Source: Paraburkholderia aromaticivorans (lineage in GTDB: Bacteria > Pseudomonadota > Gammaproteobacteria > Burkholderiales > Burkholderiaceae). From it: a stretch of DNA of 64,000 nt. The DNA is taken from assembly GCF_012689525.1 (NCBI RefSeq), contig NZ_CP051516.1:3782001-3846000 (forward strand), in the 5' to 3' direction. Shown in pieces: positions 27,179 to 35,410 of the stretch. How positions within the stretch are numbered: the stretch's first letter is position 1; every line of letters starts with the position of its first letter. The notes beneath the pieces are model-generated. The model had not been told where the DNA came from and did no database searches. It worked only from the letters and a program-made list of their open reading frames with translations. The translations under genes were made by a program, and so were the position numbers.

Positions 27179-27571
27179 TCAGGACGTCTGATCGATGCGG
27201 TCGACGCGCGATGCGTAAAACGCGAGATACCCTTTGATCTTCATCGCCGACTCGAGCGGCGTTTCGTAACTCCACACGGCGTTCTCGATCAGGCCGTCTT
27301 CCGTGCGCAAATGGAAGTACGACGCGTCGCCTTTGAACGGACAGTGCGTGCTGTGCGTCGAGCGTTCGAGCCGGGCCATGTTCACGTCCGAACGCGGGAA
27401 ATAGAACACGTCCGGCAGACCGGTTTCCGACAATGTCAGCCCCGCCTGCGTATCGGCCATGGTTACGCCGCCGTGGATCATGCGCACCCGGTGACTGTTG
27501 CCGGTGATGACGATGGTGTGCCCGCCCGTGCTCGCGCCAGGGCTCCCGTGAGGTGTCAAGGCATCGCTCAT
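27179..27571 (-). CDS. DUF427 domain protein
   Basis: 130 residues containing the DUF427 core (TKxV-like start HTIVITGNSHRVRMIHGGVTMADT, then LPDVFYFPRSDVNMARLERSTHSTHCPFKGDASYFHL and ENAVWSYETPL). The family is small, soluble and of unknown function. The start at MSDALTP has GGAG upstream; the longer reading is out of context. It precedes the CoxG-like gene. Confidence 0.82.
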   Translation of the reverse strand: MSDALTPHGSPGASTGGHTIVITGNSHRVRMIHGGVTMADTQAGLTLSETGLPDVFYFPRSDVNMARLERSTHSTHCPFKGDASYFHLRTEDGLIENAVWSYETPLESAMKIKGYLAFYASRVDRIDQTS

Positions 27572-27602
27572 GTCTCGGCTCCGTAATGGTGTGCGGACGT
27601 GC

Positions 27603-27640
27603 AAACAGTAAAGCCACGGGGGGTGCCCGTGGCTTCATTA
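27603..27640 (-). terminator. Terminator downstream of the secreted protein gene
   Basis: AAGCCACGGG (27611-27620) and CCCGTGGCTT (27626-27635) form a perfect 10-bp stem with loop GGGTG. On the minus strand it is followed by TACTGTTT. The T tract is broken but the stem is strong. It also isolates the DUF427 transcript. Confidence 0.65.
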
Positions 27641-27722
27641 TCGACCAAAGTCCGGCCGATTGCGCGGCCTTCCTGCACGGAGTGCGGCGCTAACCACACC
27701 GCCGCCCAGAACGGCGCCGCGC

Positions 27723-28220
27723 TTATTGCGTGTTCCAGTAGAACGCAGCCCTGGCGGTGCCCTTGGCCGGGATCGTCACCGGTTTGGACTGGTCGCGATC
27801 CTTGTATTGCGCATGCACCGTGTAGCGGCCCGGGCGCAATTTGACAAGCATGTACGGCCCGCGCGACGTAGTGCTTAGCACCTCGCCGTTGTGCGCGTCG
27901 ACCACGCGCACGTGAACGTCGGCGAGAAAGTCGGAACCCGGGCCCGTGAAGCGCAGCGACAGTGGCCACTGGCTTTGCGCCTGCTGCAATGCCTTCGATT
28001 CGTCGAGACCGACGCCGCCCGACACGAACGAGACATCGCCTTGCTGCTGGATTTGCGGCAGGCCGCCGCCATTGGCGTTGCCCGCGCTGGATTCATCGGT
28101 GGTCGTGCCGCCGGTCGTATCGCTTGCCTGCTGTGCGTATGCGCCACCCGCCAGACCGAGCGTGAGCGCTGCGGCAACCGCGGCGGCTACGATCCTTCGC
28201 TGATTGCGTTGGGTTTTCAT
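27723..28220 (-). CDS. Secreted protein of unknown function, possible carboxypeptidase-regulatory-like fold
   Basis: 165 residues. The signal peptide ends near GGAYAQ (about 29-30). A Gly/Thr/Ser-rich linker follows, then a beta-rich domain with VHVRVVDAHNGEVLSTTSRGPYMLVKLRPGRYTVHAQYKD. That resembles the peptidase-associated or carboxypeptidase regulatory fold in which a short sugar- or peptide-like ligand is held. No enzyme motif is visible. Periplasmic location is likely. Confidence 0.7.
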   Translation of the reverse strand: MKTQRNQRRIVAAAVAAALTLGLAGGAYAQQASDTTGGTTTDESSAGNANGGGLPQIQQQGDVSFVSGGVGLDESKALQQAQSQWPLSLRFTGPGSDFLADVHVRVVDAHNGEVLSTTSRGPYMLVKLRPGRYTVHAQYKDRDQSKPVTIPAKGTARAAFYWNTQ

Positions 28221-28522
28221 CGGTTCGCTCCTTGTTGAGGTCTTATCCCTGCTTCTCCGGTTTCCCGCGATGGGCCCGGATCAAGGCAGATGCAACCTGC
28301 GTGCCAAGCCGCCCGCCGCGTCATTGGAAAACCGCTGCGCGCCACGCCGGCTGGCGTACAACGCCCTTCTTCGGTGCGAGGATCCAAATAAAAATTGCCG
28401 GTCCGCTGGCAGTATCTGCAACGGACCGGCAAGCATTACTTCAATTCGCGGTGAGATCAGCCGCAGCGTCGGTCAAACTTCCAACCGGTCGAGCGACCGG
28501 GCCGTCCCGACCGCGCGACTCA
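28221..28522. other. Intergenic region between degP and the secreted protein gene
   Basis: 302 nt with no supportable gene. It contains the degP terminator (28384-28432) and, to its left, presumably the promoter of the 27723-28220 gene, which I could not place. Confidence 0.5.
28384..28432 (-). terminator. Terminator of degP
   Basis: GCCGGTCCG (28397-28405) pairs with CGGACCGGC (28422-28430) around a 16-nt loop. On the minus strand the stem is followed by AATTTTTATTT. It lies about 90 nt after the degP stop. Confidence 0.8.
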
Positions 28523-30046
28523 TCAGCCGAGATCGACCGGCACGAAGATCTGCGCGTTGTCGCGCTGGATCAGCAACGCGATGCTGTTGCCGGCACCGGC
28601 GATCATCTGCTTCAGCTGATCGACGCTCGAAATGGGCCGGCCGTTGACCGCGAGAATCACGTCGCCCGGCTGGATGCCGGCGCTTTCCGCCGCGCCGCCC
28701 GATTGCTGCACCAGCAGACCGTGCGAGACCGACGCGCCGCTCTTCTCTTCCGGCGTCAGCGGCCGCACCGCCACGCCGAGCCGGCCTTGCAACTGGGTCG
28801 GCTGATCGGCCTTGTCCGAGGCGACCTTCGCATCCGACAACGAGCCGATGGTCACCTTCAGGTCCTTGGTGGTCTTGTCGCGCCAGACCTGCACGGTCGC
28901 CGAGCTGCCCGGCGCGAGCCCCGCGACCTGCGCCGGCAGATCGGACGAGTCGCTGACCGGTTCGCCATTCACCGACAGGATCACGTCGCCCGGCTGCAAA
29001 CCGCCCTTGGCCGCCGGGCCGCCCGGATCGACCGAGCTGACCAGCGCGCCTTGCGGCTTCTGCATGCCGAACGAGTTAGCGAGCGTCTGGTTCATGCCCT
29101 GCACCGCTACGCCGAGACGGCCGCGGCTCACGTGGCCGGTCTTGACGATGTCGTCCTTGACCTTGATCGCCTCATTGATCGGGATGGCGAACGAAAGGCC
29201 CTGGAAGCCGCCCGTCTGCGAATAGATCATCGAGTTGATACCGATCACTTCGCCTTGCAGATTGAAGAGCGGGCCACCCGAATTGCCCGGGTTCACCGGC
29301 ACGTCGGTCTGAATGAACGGCGTGTAGTTTTCATTAGGGAGCGAGCGCGACTTCGCGCTGATGATGCCCGAGGTCACCGTGTTGTCGAAACCGTAAGGCG
29401 AGCCAATCGCGACGACCCACTGGCCGACCTTGCTCTGGCGCGGATCGCCGATCTTCACGGTCGGCAGATTGCTCGCGTCGATCTTCAATACGGCGACGTC
29501 GGACTGCTTGTCGGCGCCCACTACCTTCGCGCGGAATTCGCGCTTGTCGGTCAGCTTCACGGTGACGACGTTGGCGCCGTCTACCACGTGCGCATTGGTC
29601 AGGATGTAGCCGTCATTGCTGACGATGAAGCCCGAGCCCAAGCTCGCGCTCGGCTGATCGGCCGCATCGCCGCCGTCGCCGCCTTGCATGCCCGGCATGC
29701 CGCCGAAGAAGTGCTTGTAGAACTGGTAGAACGGATCGCTCGGATCGATCGGCAACTGATTGCCGTTGCCGCCGCCGTTGCCATTGCCGGGGTTGCCGCG
29801 CAGCGCCGTCTGCTTGACGACGTGCTTCGCGCTAATGTTCACCACGGCCGGGCCGTAGGTTTCGACGAGGCCCGAGAAGTCGGGAATGCCGGTTTTGGCG
29901 GCGGCTTCAGCGGGCATCATCGCGGCTTGCGCCGGCGAGATCACCTGCGGCGCGGGCACGTCGCGATGCCCCGCCACATAGCCGGCGGAAAGCGCTACGG
30001 CGACAGCTATTGCAACAGCGCTGCGGGACAAGGTTTTCGCGTTCAT
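28523..30046 (-). CDS. degP: Periplasmic serine protease DegP/HtrA (MucD type)
   Basis: 507 residues. A signal or anchor segment lies at 9-26, then the trypsin-like domain with catalytic His153 (TNAHV), Asp183 (SDVAVLK) and Ser256 (GNSGGP). Two PDZ domains follow (GRLGVAVQGMN... and QGRLGVAVRPLTPEE...). A Gly/Asn-rich loop at about 84-97 and a Met/Gly-rich stretch at 114-127 lie in the LA-loop region. It degrades or refolds damaged envelope proteins. It follows a two-component operon by 155 nt, and that gap holds two PmrA-box-like sites, so the regulator probably controls it. Confidence 0.93.
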   Translation of the reverse strand: MNAKTLSRSAVAIAVAVALSAGYVAGHRDVPAPQVISPAQAAMMPAEAAAKTGIPDFSGLVETYGPAVVNISAKHVVKQTALRGNPGNGNGGGNGNQLPIDPSDPFYQFYKHFFGGMPGMQGGDGGDAADQPSASLGSGFIVSNDGYILTNAHVVDGANVVTVKLTDKREFRAKVVGADKQSDVAVLKIDASNLPTVKIGDPRQSKVGQWVVAIGSPYGFDNTVTSGIISAKSRSLPNENYTPFIQTDVPVNPGNSGGPLFNLQGEVIGINSMIYSQTGGFQGLSFAIPINEAIKVKDDIVKTGHVSRGRLGVAVQGMNQTLANSFGMQKPQGALVSSVDPGGPAAKGGLQPGDVILSVNGEPVSDSSDLPAQVAGLAPGSSATVQVWRDKTTKDLKVTIGSLSDAKVASDKADQPTQLQGRLGVAVRPLTPEEKSGASVSHGLLVQQSGGAAESAGIQPGDVILAVNGRPISSVDQLKQMIAGAGNSIALLIQRDNAQIFVPVDLG

Positions 30047-30104
30047 CGTGTACTCCTGACTGGGAGAAAGAGACTTTGGATGTCTCGAAGCGTACGTGGC
30101 ATCG

Positions 30105-30121
30105 CTTAAAAGAGTCTTAAG
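30105..30121. promoter_or_regulatory. PmrA-box-like response-regulator site, degP-proximal
   Basis: On the minus strand CTTAAG-N5-TTTAAG fits YTTAAK-N5-YTTAAK, the PmrA/BasR-type direct repeat with 11-nt period. It is 59 nt before the degP start. Confidence 0.55.
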
Positions 30122-30157
30122 CAGCGCCAGATCGCTTCTATCCGGTTTTCGAGGCTG

Positions 30158-30174
30158 TTTAAGCCTCGTTTAAG
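30158..30174. promoter_or_regulatory. PmrA-box-like response-regulator site, distal
   Basis: TTTAAG-CCTCG-TTTAAG is an exact 11-nt direct repeat; GTTTAAGCCTC occurs twice in tandem at 30157-30178. It fits YTTAAK-N5-YTTAAK and is 112 nt before the degP start. Confidence 0.6.
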
Positions 30175-30201
30175 CCTCTTTACGAACAGAAAGCCTTGCT
30201 T

Positions 30202-31503
30202 TCAGAAACGCACGCTGACTTGCAAGCCGCCCGCCGGCGACTCGTCGAGCGATACGGCAGCATGATGCTGCACGGCGATGCGACGCACGATCGCCAGACC
30301 CAGACCGCTGCCCGCCACATCGGTACGGACGCGATTCGCGCCGGCGCCCGCGCGATAGAAACGATCGAACACGCGATCGCGTTCGGCCGGTTCGATACCC
30401 GGTCCGCTGTCCGCGATCCGCACGACCGGGTGCCCCTCCACGACATGCAGGCCGACGTCTACACGCCCGCCGCGTGGCGTGTATTTGGTTGCGTTATCCA
30501 CGAGATTGTTGAACATCACACGCAGCGCGTCGGCGTTGCCGATCACGGTGGCGGGTTCCGTCGCCTCGATGCCGAGATCGACGCCGCGGTTCAGTGCAAG
30601 CGGCGCGTAAGTCACCACGCACTCCTGCAGCAGCGCGCGCAGATCGATCGCGTCGGTCGCGGCGAGGCCGTCCGGTTCGGAACGCGCGAGCGCCAACAGT
30701 TGCTCGGCAAGACGCGTGGCACGCGTCACGCCGGCTTGCAGATCGGCGAGCGCCTCGCTGCGGCCGCTGTCGTCCTTCGCGCGCGCCACCAGTTGCGCCT
30801 GAATCTGCACGGCGGCGAGCGGCGTGCGCAATTCGTGCGCGGCGTCGGCGACAAATGCTTTCTGAATATCGAGCGCGGTGGCGAGCCGTTCGAGCAGACC
30901 GTTCAGCGCGCGCACGAGCGGCTGCACTTCGAGCGGCAGACGCTGATCCGGCAACGGATCGAGCGCTTCGGGATGGCGCGCGTCGAGCGCGCTGGTCACG
31001 CGCCGCAACGGCCTGAGTCCGCGTCCGACGATCACCCACACCGCGAGCCCGAGCAACGGCAGCAGCACGATCAGCGGCCACAGCGTACGCAGCGCGACGT
31101 TCGCGGCGAGGCGGTTGCGCACGGAAACCGGCTGCGCCAGCTGCACCACGTTGTCGCCGACGATCGCGCCATACACGCGCCAATCGCCGCGCTCCGTGTG
31201 CTCGGTCGAAAAGCCGAGTTCGGCGCGCGGTGCGAGCGGCGCACGCGGACGCGAGTAGTACATCAGCACGCCGTTGCGGTTCCAGATCTGCAGCACGATG
31301 CCTTCGTCGCCGGTGTCGCGCGAAGCGAGCACTTGCGAGAACGGTTCCGACGGCAGCGCCGCGGCGATCTGCTCCAACTGGTAATCGAAGAGTTCGTTGG
31401 CTTCGGCAAGCGCTTGCCGGTAGATCAGCCAACCCGCGATGCCGACGCCGAGCAGCACCAGCGCCAGCAGCCAGACCAGCAATTGACGGCGAATCGAACG
31501 CAT
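30202..31503 (-). CDS. Sensor histidine kinase (QseC/PmrB-like)
   Basis: 433 residues. Membrane segments at about 8-28 and 142-160 flank a periplasmic sensor region of about 110 residues. A HAMP linker follows, then the phospho-acceptor His223 in AAHELRTPLAAVQ. ATP-binding boxes are N (NNLVDNATKYTP), G1 (IADSGPGI), F (FDRFYR) and G2 (GSGLGLAIV). It is 4 nt after the regulator gene. The pair resembles systems found beside htrA in other Burkholderiales. The signal is not readable from sequence. Confidence 0.9.
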   Translation of the reverse strand: MRSIRRQLLVWLLALVLLGVGIAGWLIYRQALAEANELFDYQLEQIAAALPSEPFSQVLASRDTGDEGIVLQIWNRNGVLMYYSRPRAPLAPRAELGFSTEHTERGDWRVYGAIVGDNVVQLAQPVSVRNRLAANVALRTLWPLIVLLPLLGLAVWVIVGRGLRPLRRVTSALDARHPEALDPLPDQRLPLEVQPLVRALNGLLERLATALDIQKAFVADAAHELRTPLAAVQIQAQLVARAKDDSGRSEALADLQAGVTRATRLAEQLLALARSEPDGLAATDAIDLRALLQECVVTYAPLALNRGVDLGIEATEPATVIGNADALRVMFNNLVDNATKYTPRGGRVDVGLHVVEGHPVVRIADSGPGIEPAERDRVFDRFYRAGAGANRVRTDVAGSGLGLAIVRRIAVQHHAAVSLDESPAGGLQVSVRF

Positions 31504-31507
31504 CGGC

Positions 31508-32170
31508 TCAGGCGTCCTTCGCGATCATGTAGCCCAGGCCGCGCACGTTGCGGATCAGGTCCGCGCCGAGTTTCTTGCGCAGCGCGTGAATGTAGACCTC
31601 GACGGTGTTGCTGCCGATCTCCTCGCCCCAGCCGTACATTTTTTCCTCGAGCTGGCTCTTCGAGAGCACGGCGCCGGGACGCGCGAGCAGCGCCTCGAGC
31701 AGCGCGAATTCACGCGCCGACAACGCGACCGGCGCGCTGTCGAGCGTGACCTGATGCGACGCGGGATCGAGCGTCAGGTTGCCATGGCGGATGGTCGAAT
31801 CGCTGCGCCCGGACTGACGCCGGATCAGCGCGCGCATGCGGGCGCCGAGTTCGTCGAGATCAAAAGGTTTGACGAGGTAATCGTCGGCGCCGGCGTCGAG
31901 GCCTTTGACGCGATCCGCCACGGCGTCGCGCGCGGTGACGATCAGCACCGGCAGCGCGTGGCCGCGTGAGCGCAGCGTGCGCAACACGTCGAGACCGTCG
32001 CGTTTGGGCAGGCCCAGGTCGAGCAGCACGAGATCGTAAGGCTGGCTGCCCGCCGCGCTGAGCGCCGCTTCGCCATCTTCCACCCAGTCGACCGCGAAGC
32101 CTTCGCCGCGCAGCGCCTTGCGCACGCCTTCGGCAATCATCCGGTCGTCTTCGACTAGCAAGATGCGCAT
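31508..32170 (-). CDS. OmpR-family response regulator (QseB/PmrA-like)
   Basis: 220 residues. The receiver has Asp51 as phospho-acceptor (LVLLDLGLP), acidic pair EDD at 7-9 and Lys101 (LVKPFD). The C-terminal winged helix ends KLGADLIRNVRGLGYMIAKDA. QseB/PmrA relatives bind tandem TTAA half-sites spaced by 11 nt, and such sites precede degP downstream. First gene of the operon regulator-kinase-(degP), divergent from dacB. Confidence 0.92.
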   Translation of the reverse strand: MRILLVEDDRMIAEGVRKALRGEGFAVDWVEDGEAALSAAGSQPYDLVLLDLGLPKRDGLDVLRTLRSRGHALPVLIVTARDAVADRVKGLDAGADDYLVKPFDLDELGARMRALIRRQSGRSDSTIRHGNLTLDPASHQVTLDSAPVALSAREFALLEALLARPGAVLSKSQLEEKMYGWGEEIGSNTVEVYIHALRKKLGADLIRNVRGLGYMIAKDA

Positions 32171-32391
32171 GGTTATCCGTTCCGAATCGTTCGATGATGC
32201 CGCATTCTAGCGCCCGCCTCCCGGCATGCGCGCCGCATGGCGCAATTTCCACCGCAGCCTGGCGGCATGTCTCTACAATGGGCGCTTTGCTTCGCGCGGC
32301 GGCGTTTCCATCCGCGCGCCAACGCGATCCATCGGCGCCGCCTGGATTGCCGCGTGCCCCACGCCCTGACATTTTGCTTTTTCGCCCGTCC

Positions 32392-34164
32392 ATGACGCAC
32401 GCTTTTCTGTTTTCTGTCGCACGCCGTTTTCATCATGTCCGCCACGCGGCGCTGCGTCCGCGATTTGATTCTGCGGCTTCTGCTGCTTCTGCTGCTTCTG
32501 CTGCTTCTGCTGCTTCTGTTGCTTCAACCACTTCCATTGCTTCGAACGCTGCCACCGCTTTGACCACCGCTATCGTTTCCACCGCTCGCCTGCCGCGCCG
32601 GTTCGCGCCGCGCGCAACGGCCTGGCTGCTCGCCTGCGCCGCGCTCAGCTGCGGCGCATCGCTGCCGCTCGCCGCGCAGGCTCGCGTCAAGGCCACGCGT
32701 CCGAGCGTCAACGTCACCACGGTCTTGCCGCAACCGGTGATGCTCGACTTGCAGCGCGCGCACGTGCCCTTGTCGTCGATCAGCGTGGTCGTGGAGAAAG
32801 TCGGCGACCGCACGCCGATCCTCGCACTGAACGCCGGCAAGCCGATGATGCCCGCCTCGACGATGAAACTCGTCACTACCTACTCGGGCCTGTCGATACT
32901 CGGCCCCGACTACCGCTGGCGCACCAGCGCCTACGCGGACGGCAGCATCGACGCCAATGGCGTGCTGCACGGCAATCTCTACATTCAGGGCACGGGCGAT
33001 CCGAAGCTCGTGCCGGAAGAACTGATCGACCTCGTGCAGAAGATCCACAAGGCGGGCATCAACGGCATCGACGGCGCGCTGGTGCTCGACAAGCGCTACT
33101 TCGATCCGTCCACGCGCGACCTGCCGCCGTTCGACGACGACGCCACCGCGCCATACAACGTCGGTCCCGATCCGCTCCTGTACGCGTTCAAATCGCTGTC
33201 GTTCACGCTGACGCCGTCGCCCGACGGCAGCGTTGCGATCGACGTGCTGCCCGCGCTCGCGCAACTGCAGATCGACAACCAGATGCACGCGGTGAACGGC
33301 CCGTGCCGCGGCGACGCGGCCTCGGTGTCGCCCACTGTCACGCCGCAGCCGAACGGCACCGTCGTAGCCTCGTTCAGCGGCGACTATTCGATGCGCTGCG
33401 GCCCGCGCACGATCAACGTTGCGGTACTCGATCACTCGGCGTTTTTCGCGGGCGGTTTTCTCGCGCTGTGGCAGCAAACCGGCGGCACGTTCAGTGGCGC
33501 GACGCGCGAAGGCGCGGTGCCGGTCGGCGCCAAACTGATCGCGACGCATCAGGGGCCGATGCTGTCCGACATCGTTCGCGACATCAACAAATTCAGCAAC
33601 AACACGATGGCGCGCAACCTGTTCCTGACGATCGGCGCAACCGAGGAAAAGGGGCCCGCGACGCCCGCCAAATCGGCGCGCGCCATCGAGGCGTTTCTGC
33701 GCCGCGACAGTATCGACATGGAATATCTGACGCTCGACAACGGCTCGGGCCTGTCGCGCGACGAGCACGTCACCGCGCTCTCGCTCGCCGATCTGCTGCA
33801 GCGGGCCAACGCGAGTCCGGTCGCGCAGGTGTTCGTGGAGTCGCTGCCGATCGCGGGCGTCGACGGCACCATGCGCAACCGCTTGACCAACCAGGGCGCG
33901 GGCGGCAATGCGCACATCAAGACCGGCACGTTGCGCGACGTTCGGGCAATCGCGGGCTATGTCGCCTCGGCGGACGGTAACAGTTACGTGGTCGTCAGCC
34001 TGATCAACGATCCGCATTCGGAAGCCGCGCGCGCCGCGCACGATGCGCTACTCGAATGGGTGTATCAAGGTCCGTCGCAGGGCTTCACCAAGGTGTCCGA
34101 TCCGGTCGTCGAACCGCGCAGCATCAAGCCCAGGAAAAACCCGCACAAGCGTGGCGCTCACTGA
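32392..34164 (+). CDS. dacB: D-alanyl-D-alanine carboxypeptidase/endopeptidase, PBP4 type (peptidase S13)
   Basis: 590 residues from ATG 32392. The penicillin-binding motifs are SxxK (ASTMK), SxN (SNN in KFSNNTMARN) and KTG (HIKTGTLRD). The enzyme trims or cleaves peptidoglycan cross-links in the periplasm. The likely signal peptide (RRFAPRATAWLLACAALSC...AAQA) starts more than 70 residues into this reading. Before it lies an Ala-Ser-Ala repeat tract. The true start could be a TTG at about 32560, which would give a normal signal peptide and leave the repeats untranslated. Divergent from the response regulator. Confidence 0.83.
   Translation: MTHAFLFSVARRFHHVRHAALRPRFDSAASAASAASAASAASVASTTSIASNAATALTTAIVSTARLPRRFAPRATAWLLACAALSCGASLPLAAQARVKATRPSVNVTTVLPQPVMLDLQRAHVPLSSISVVVEKVGDRTPILALNAGKPMMPASTMKLVTTYSGLSILGPDYRWRTSAYADGSIDANGVLHGNLYIQGTGDPKLVPEELIDLVQKIHKAGINGIDGALVLDKRYFDPSTRDLPPFDDDATAPYNVGPDPLLYAFKSLSFTLTPSPDGSVAIDVLPALAQLQIDNQMHAVNGPCRGDAASVSPTVTPQPNGTVVASFSGDYSMRCGPRTINVAVLDHSAFFAGGFLALWQQTGGTFSGATREGAVPVGAKLIATHQGPMLSDIVRDINKFSNNTMARNLFLTIGATEEKGPATPAKSARAIEAFLRRDSIDMEYLTLDNGSGLSRDEHVTALSLADLLQRANASPVAQVFVESLPIAGVDGTMRNRLTNQGAGGNAHIKTGTLRDVRAIAGYVASADGNSYVVVSLINDPHSEAARAAHDALLEWVYQGPSQGFTKVSDPVVEPRSIKPRKNPHKRGAH
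32467..32574. repeat. 9-bp tandem repeats at the 5' end of dacB
   Basis: GCTTCTGCT is repeated perfectly four times (32476-32511), flanked by degenerate units of the same length out to about 32574. In the dacB frame they code Ala-Ser-Ala triplets drifting to AST, ASN and AAT. Unit length preserves frame. Confidence 0.88.
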
Positions 34165-34353
34165 GTGTTCCTTCTAGCGAAGCCGCGCGCGGCAACGTGC
34201 TCAAGCGTGTACGCTGTCGGGCAGTGTTTGAGGCGCGCGTAACACGCTAGACGTGGCGCCGGGGCCGTGCACCGGTTACGGATCCCGCTCGAACAAAAAC
34301 GACAACACCCGCTGCGCGCAGCGCGGCGGCCAGGGACCACGGAGGAAGACACG

Positions 34354-35316
34354 ATGCAATTCGATGCCGAATTGCTGCTGCTCGCCATGGCGCCGGTCTT
34401 TCTCGGATGCATCGGCTGGGAGGCGTGGCACCTGCGGCGCACGCAGCCGGGCGCGCAACTCTATAGCTGGCGCGACACGCTCTGCAACGCCGCGCTTGCG
34501 CTGATGCAGCAAGCCGCCGACAAGCTCGCGTGGCTCGCCATCATTCCGGTCTACGCGTTCTTCTACGATCACTATCGCCTCTACACGTGGCAGGCGAGCT
34601 GGGTCTCGTTCGTCGTGCTGTTCATCGCGCAGGATCTGCTCTACTACGTGTTCCATCGTTGCAGTCATCGCGTGCGCTGGCTGTGGGCCGCGCATGTCGT
34701 GCATCACTCGTCGGAGCGCATGAATTTTTCGACCGCGTTCCGCCAGAGCCTGATGTATCCGATCGCGGGCATGTGGCTGTTCTGGACGCCGCTTGCCGTG
34801 CTCGGTTTTCCGCCGAAGCAGATCGTCGCGATCGTGCTGATCAATCTCGGCTTTCAGTTTTTCGTGCATACGCAGGCCATCGGCAAACTCGGCTGGCTCG
34901 AATACGTGTTCAACACGCCGTCGATTCATCGCGTGCATCACGCGCGCAACGACCGCTATATCGATCGCAACTATGCCGGCGTGCTGGTGATCTGGGATCG
35001 CCTGTTCGGCAGCTACGTCGAGGAAGATTCGCGCGATGCGCCGGTGTATGGCATCGTCGAACCGCTTCACACGTACAACCCGCTGAAGGCGACGTTTCAC
35101 GAATGGGCGTCGATGGCCGTCGACTTCGCGAGCGTGCGCGGCTGGCGCAACAAACTGCGGGCGCTGTTTGCGCCGCCCGCATGGGCTGCGGATTATCACG
35201 CGCGGCGCGCCGCCGGTTCATCGGTATCGCGCGTGGATTCAGATGCAAATTCAGGCGAGGCAACGCGCGTGAAGCAAGACCATACGGCCGCGTTTCAAAC
35301 ACCACGCAGGCCGTAG
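34354..35316 (+). CDS. Sterol desaturase / fatty acid hydroxylase family membrane protein
   Basis: 320-residue di-iron membrane enzyme with about four hydrophobic segments. The histidine boxes are HRCSHR, HVVHHSS and HRVHHARN, plus a histidine in FFVHTQ. Family members hydroxylate or desaturate lipids; the substrate here is unknown and need not be a sterol. The C-terminal 40 residues are hydrophilic. GGAGGA precedes the ATG at good spacing. It stands alone between dacB and the GDSL lipoprotein. Confidence 0.85.
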   Translation: MQFDAELLLLAMAPVFLGCIGWEAWHLRRTQPGAQLYSWRDTLCNAALALMQQAADKLAWLAIIPVYAFFYDHYRLYTWQASWVSFVVLFIAQDLLYYVFHRCSHRVRWLWAAHVVHHSSERMNFSTAFRQSLMYPIAGMWLFWTPLAVLGFPPKQIVAIVLINLGFQFFVHTQAIGKLGWLEYVFNTPSIHRVHHARNDRYIDRNYAGVLVIWDRLFGSYVEEDSRDAPVYGIVEPLHTYNPLKATFHEWASMAVDFASVRGWRNKLRALFAPPAWAADYHARRAAGSSVSRVDSDANSGEATRVKQDHTAAFQTPRRP

Positions 35317-35410
35317 AAGATTCTGTAAGCTGTCGTCACGCCGCCTAAGCGGTGGGCGCTGCCTGCAACACATGGCATAAGGGCCACACATACGAGGAGA
35401 TGTCGTCAAC

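Noticed and set aside
32467..32574. Repeat tract as a possible CRISPR array
   Set aside because: The 9-bp units are directly joined, with no spacers and no cas genes; they keep a coding frame.
1..35316. A sterol pathway linking the cholesterol oxidase and the sterol-desaturase-family enzyme
   Set aside because: They are 33 kb apart with unrelated genes between, and the desaturase family has many non-sterol substrates.
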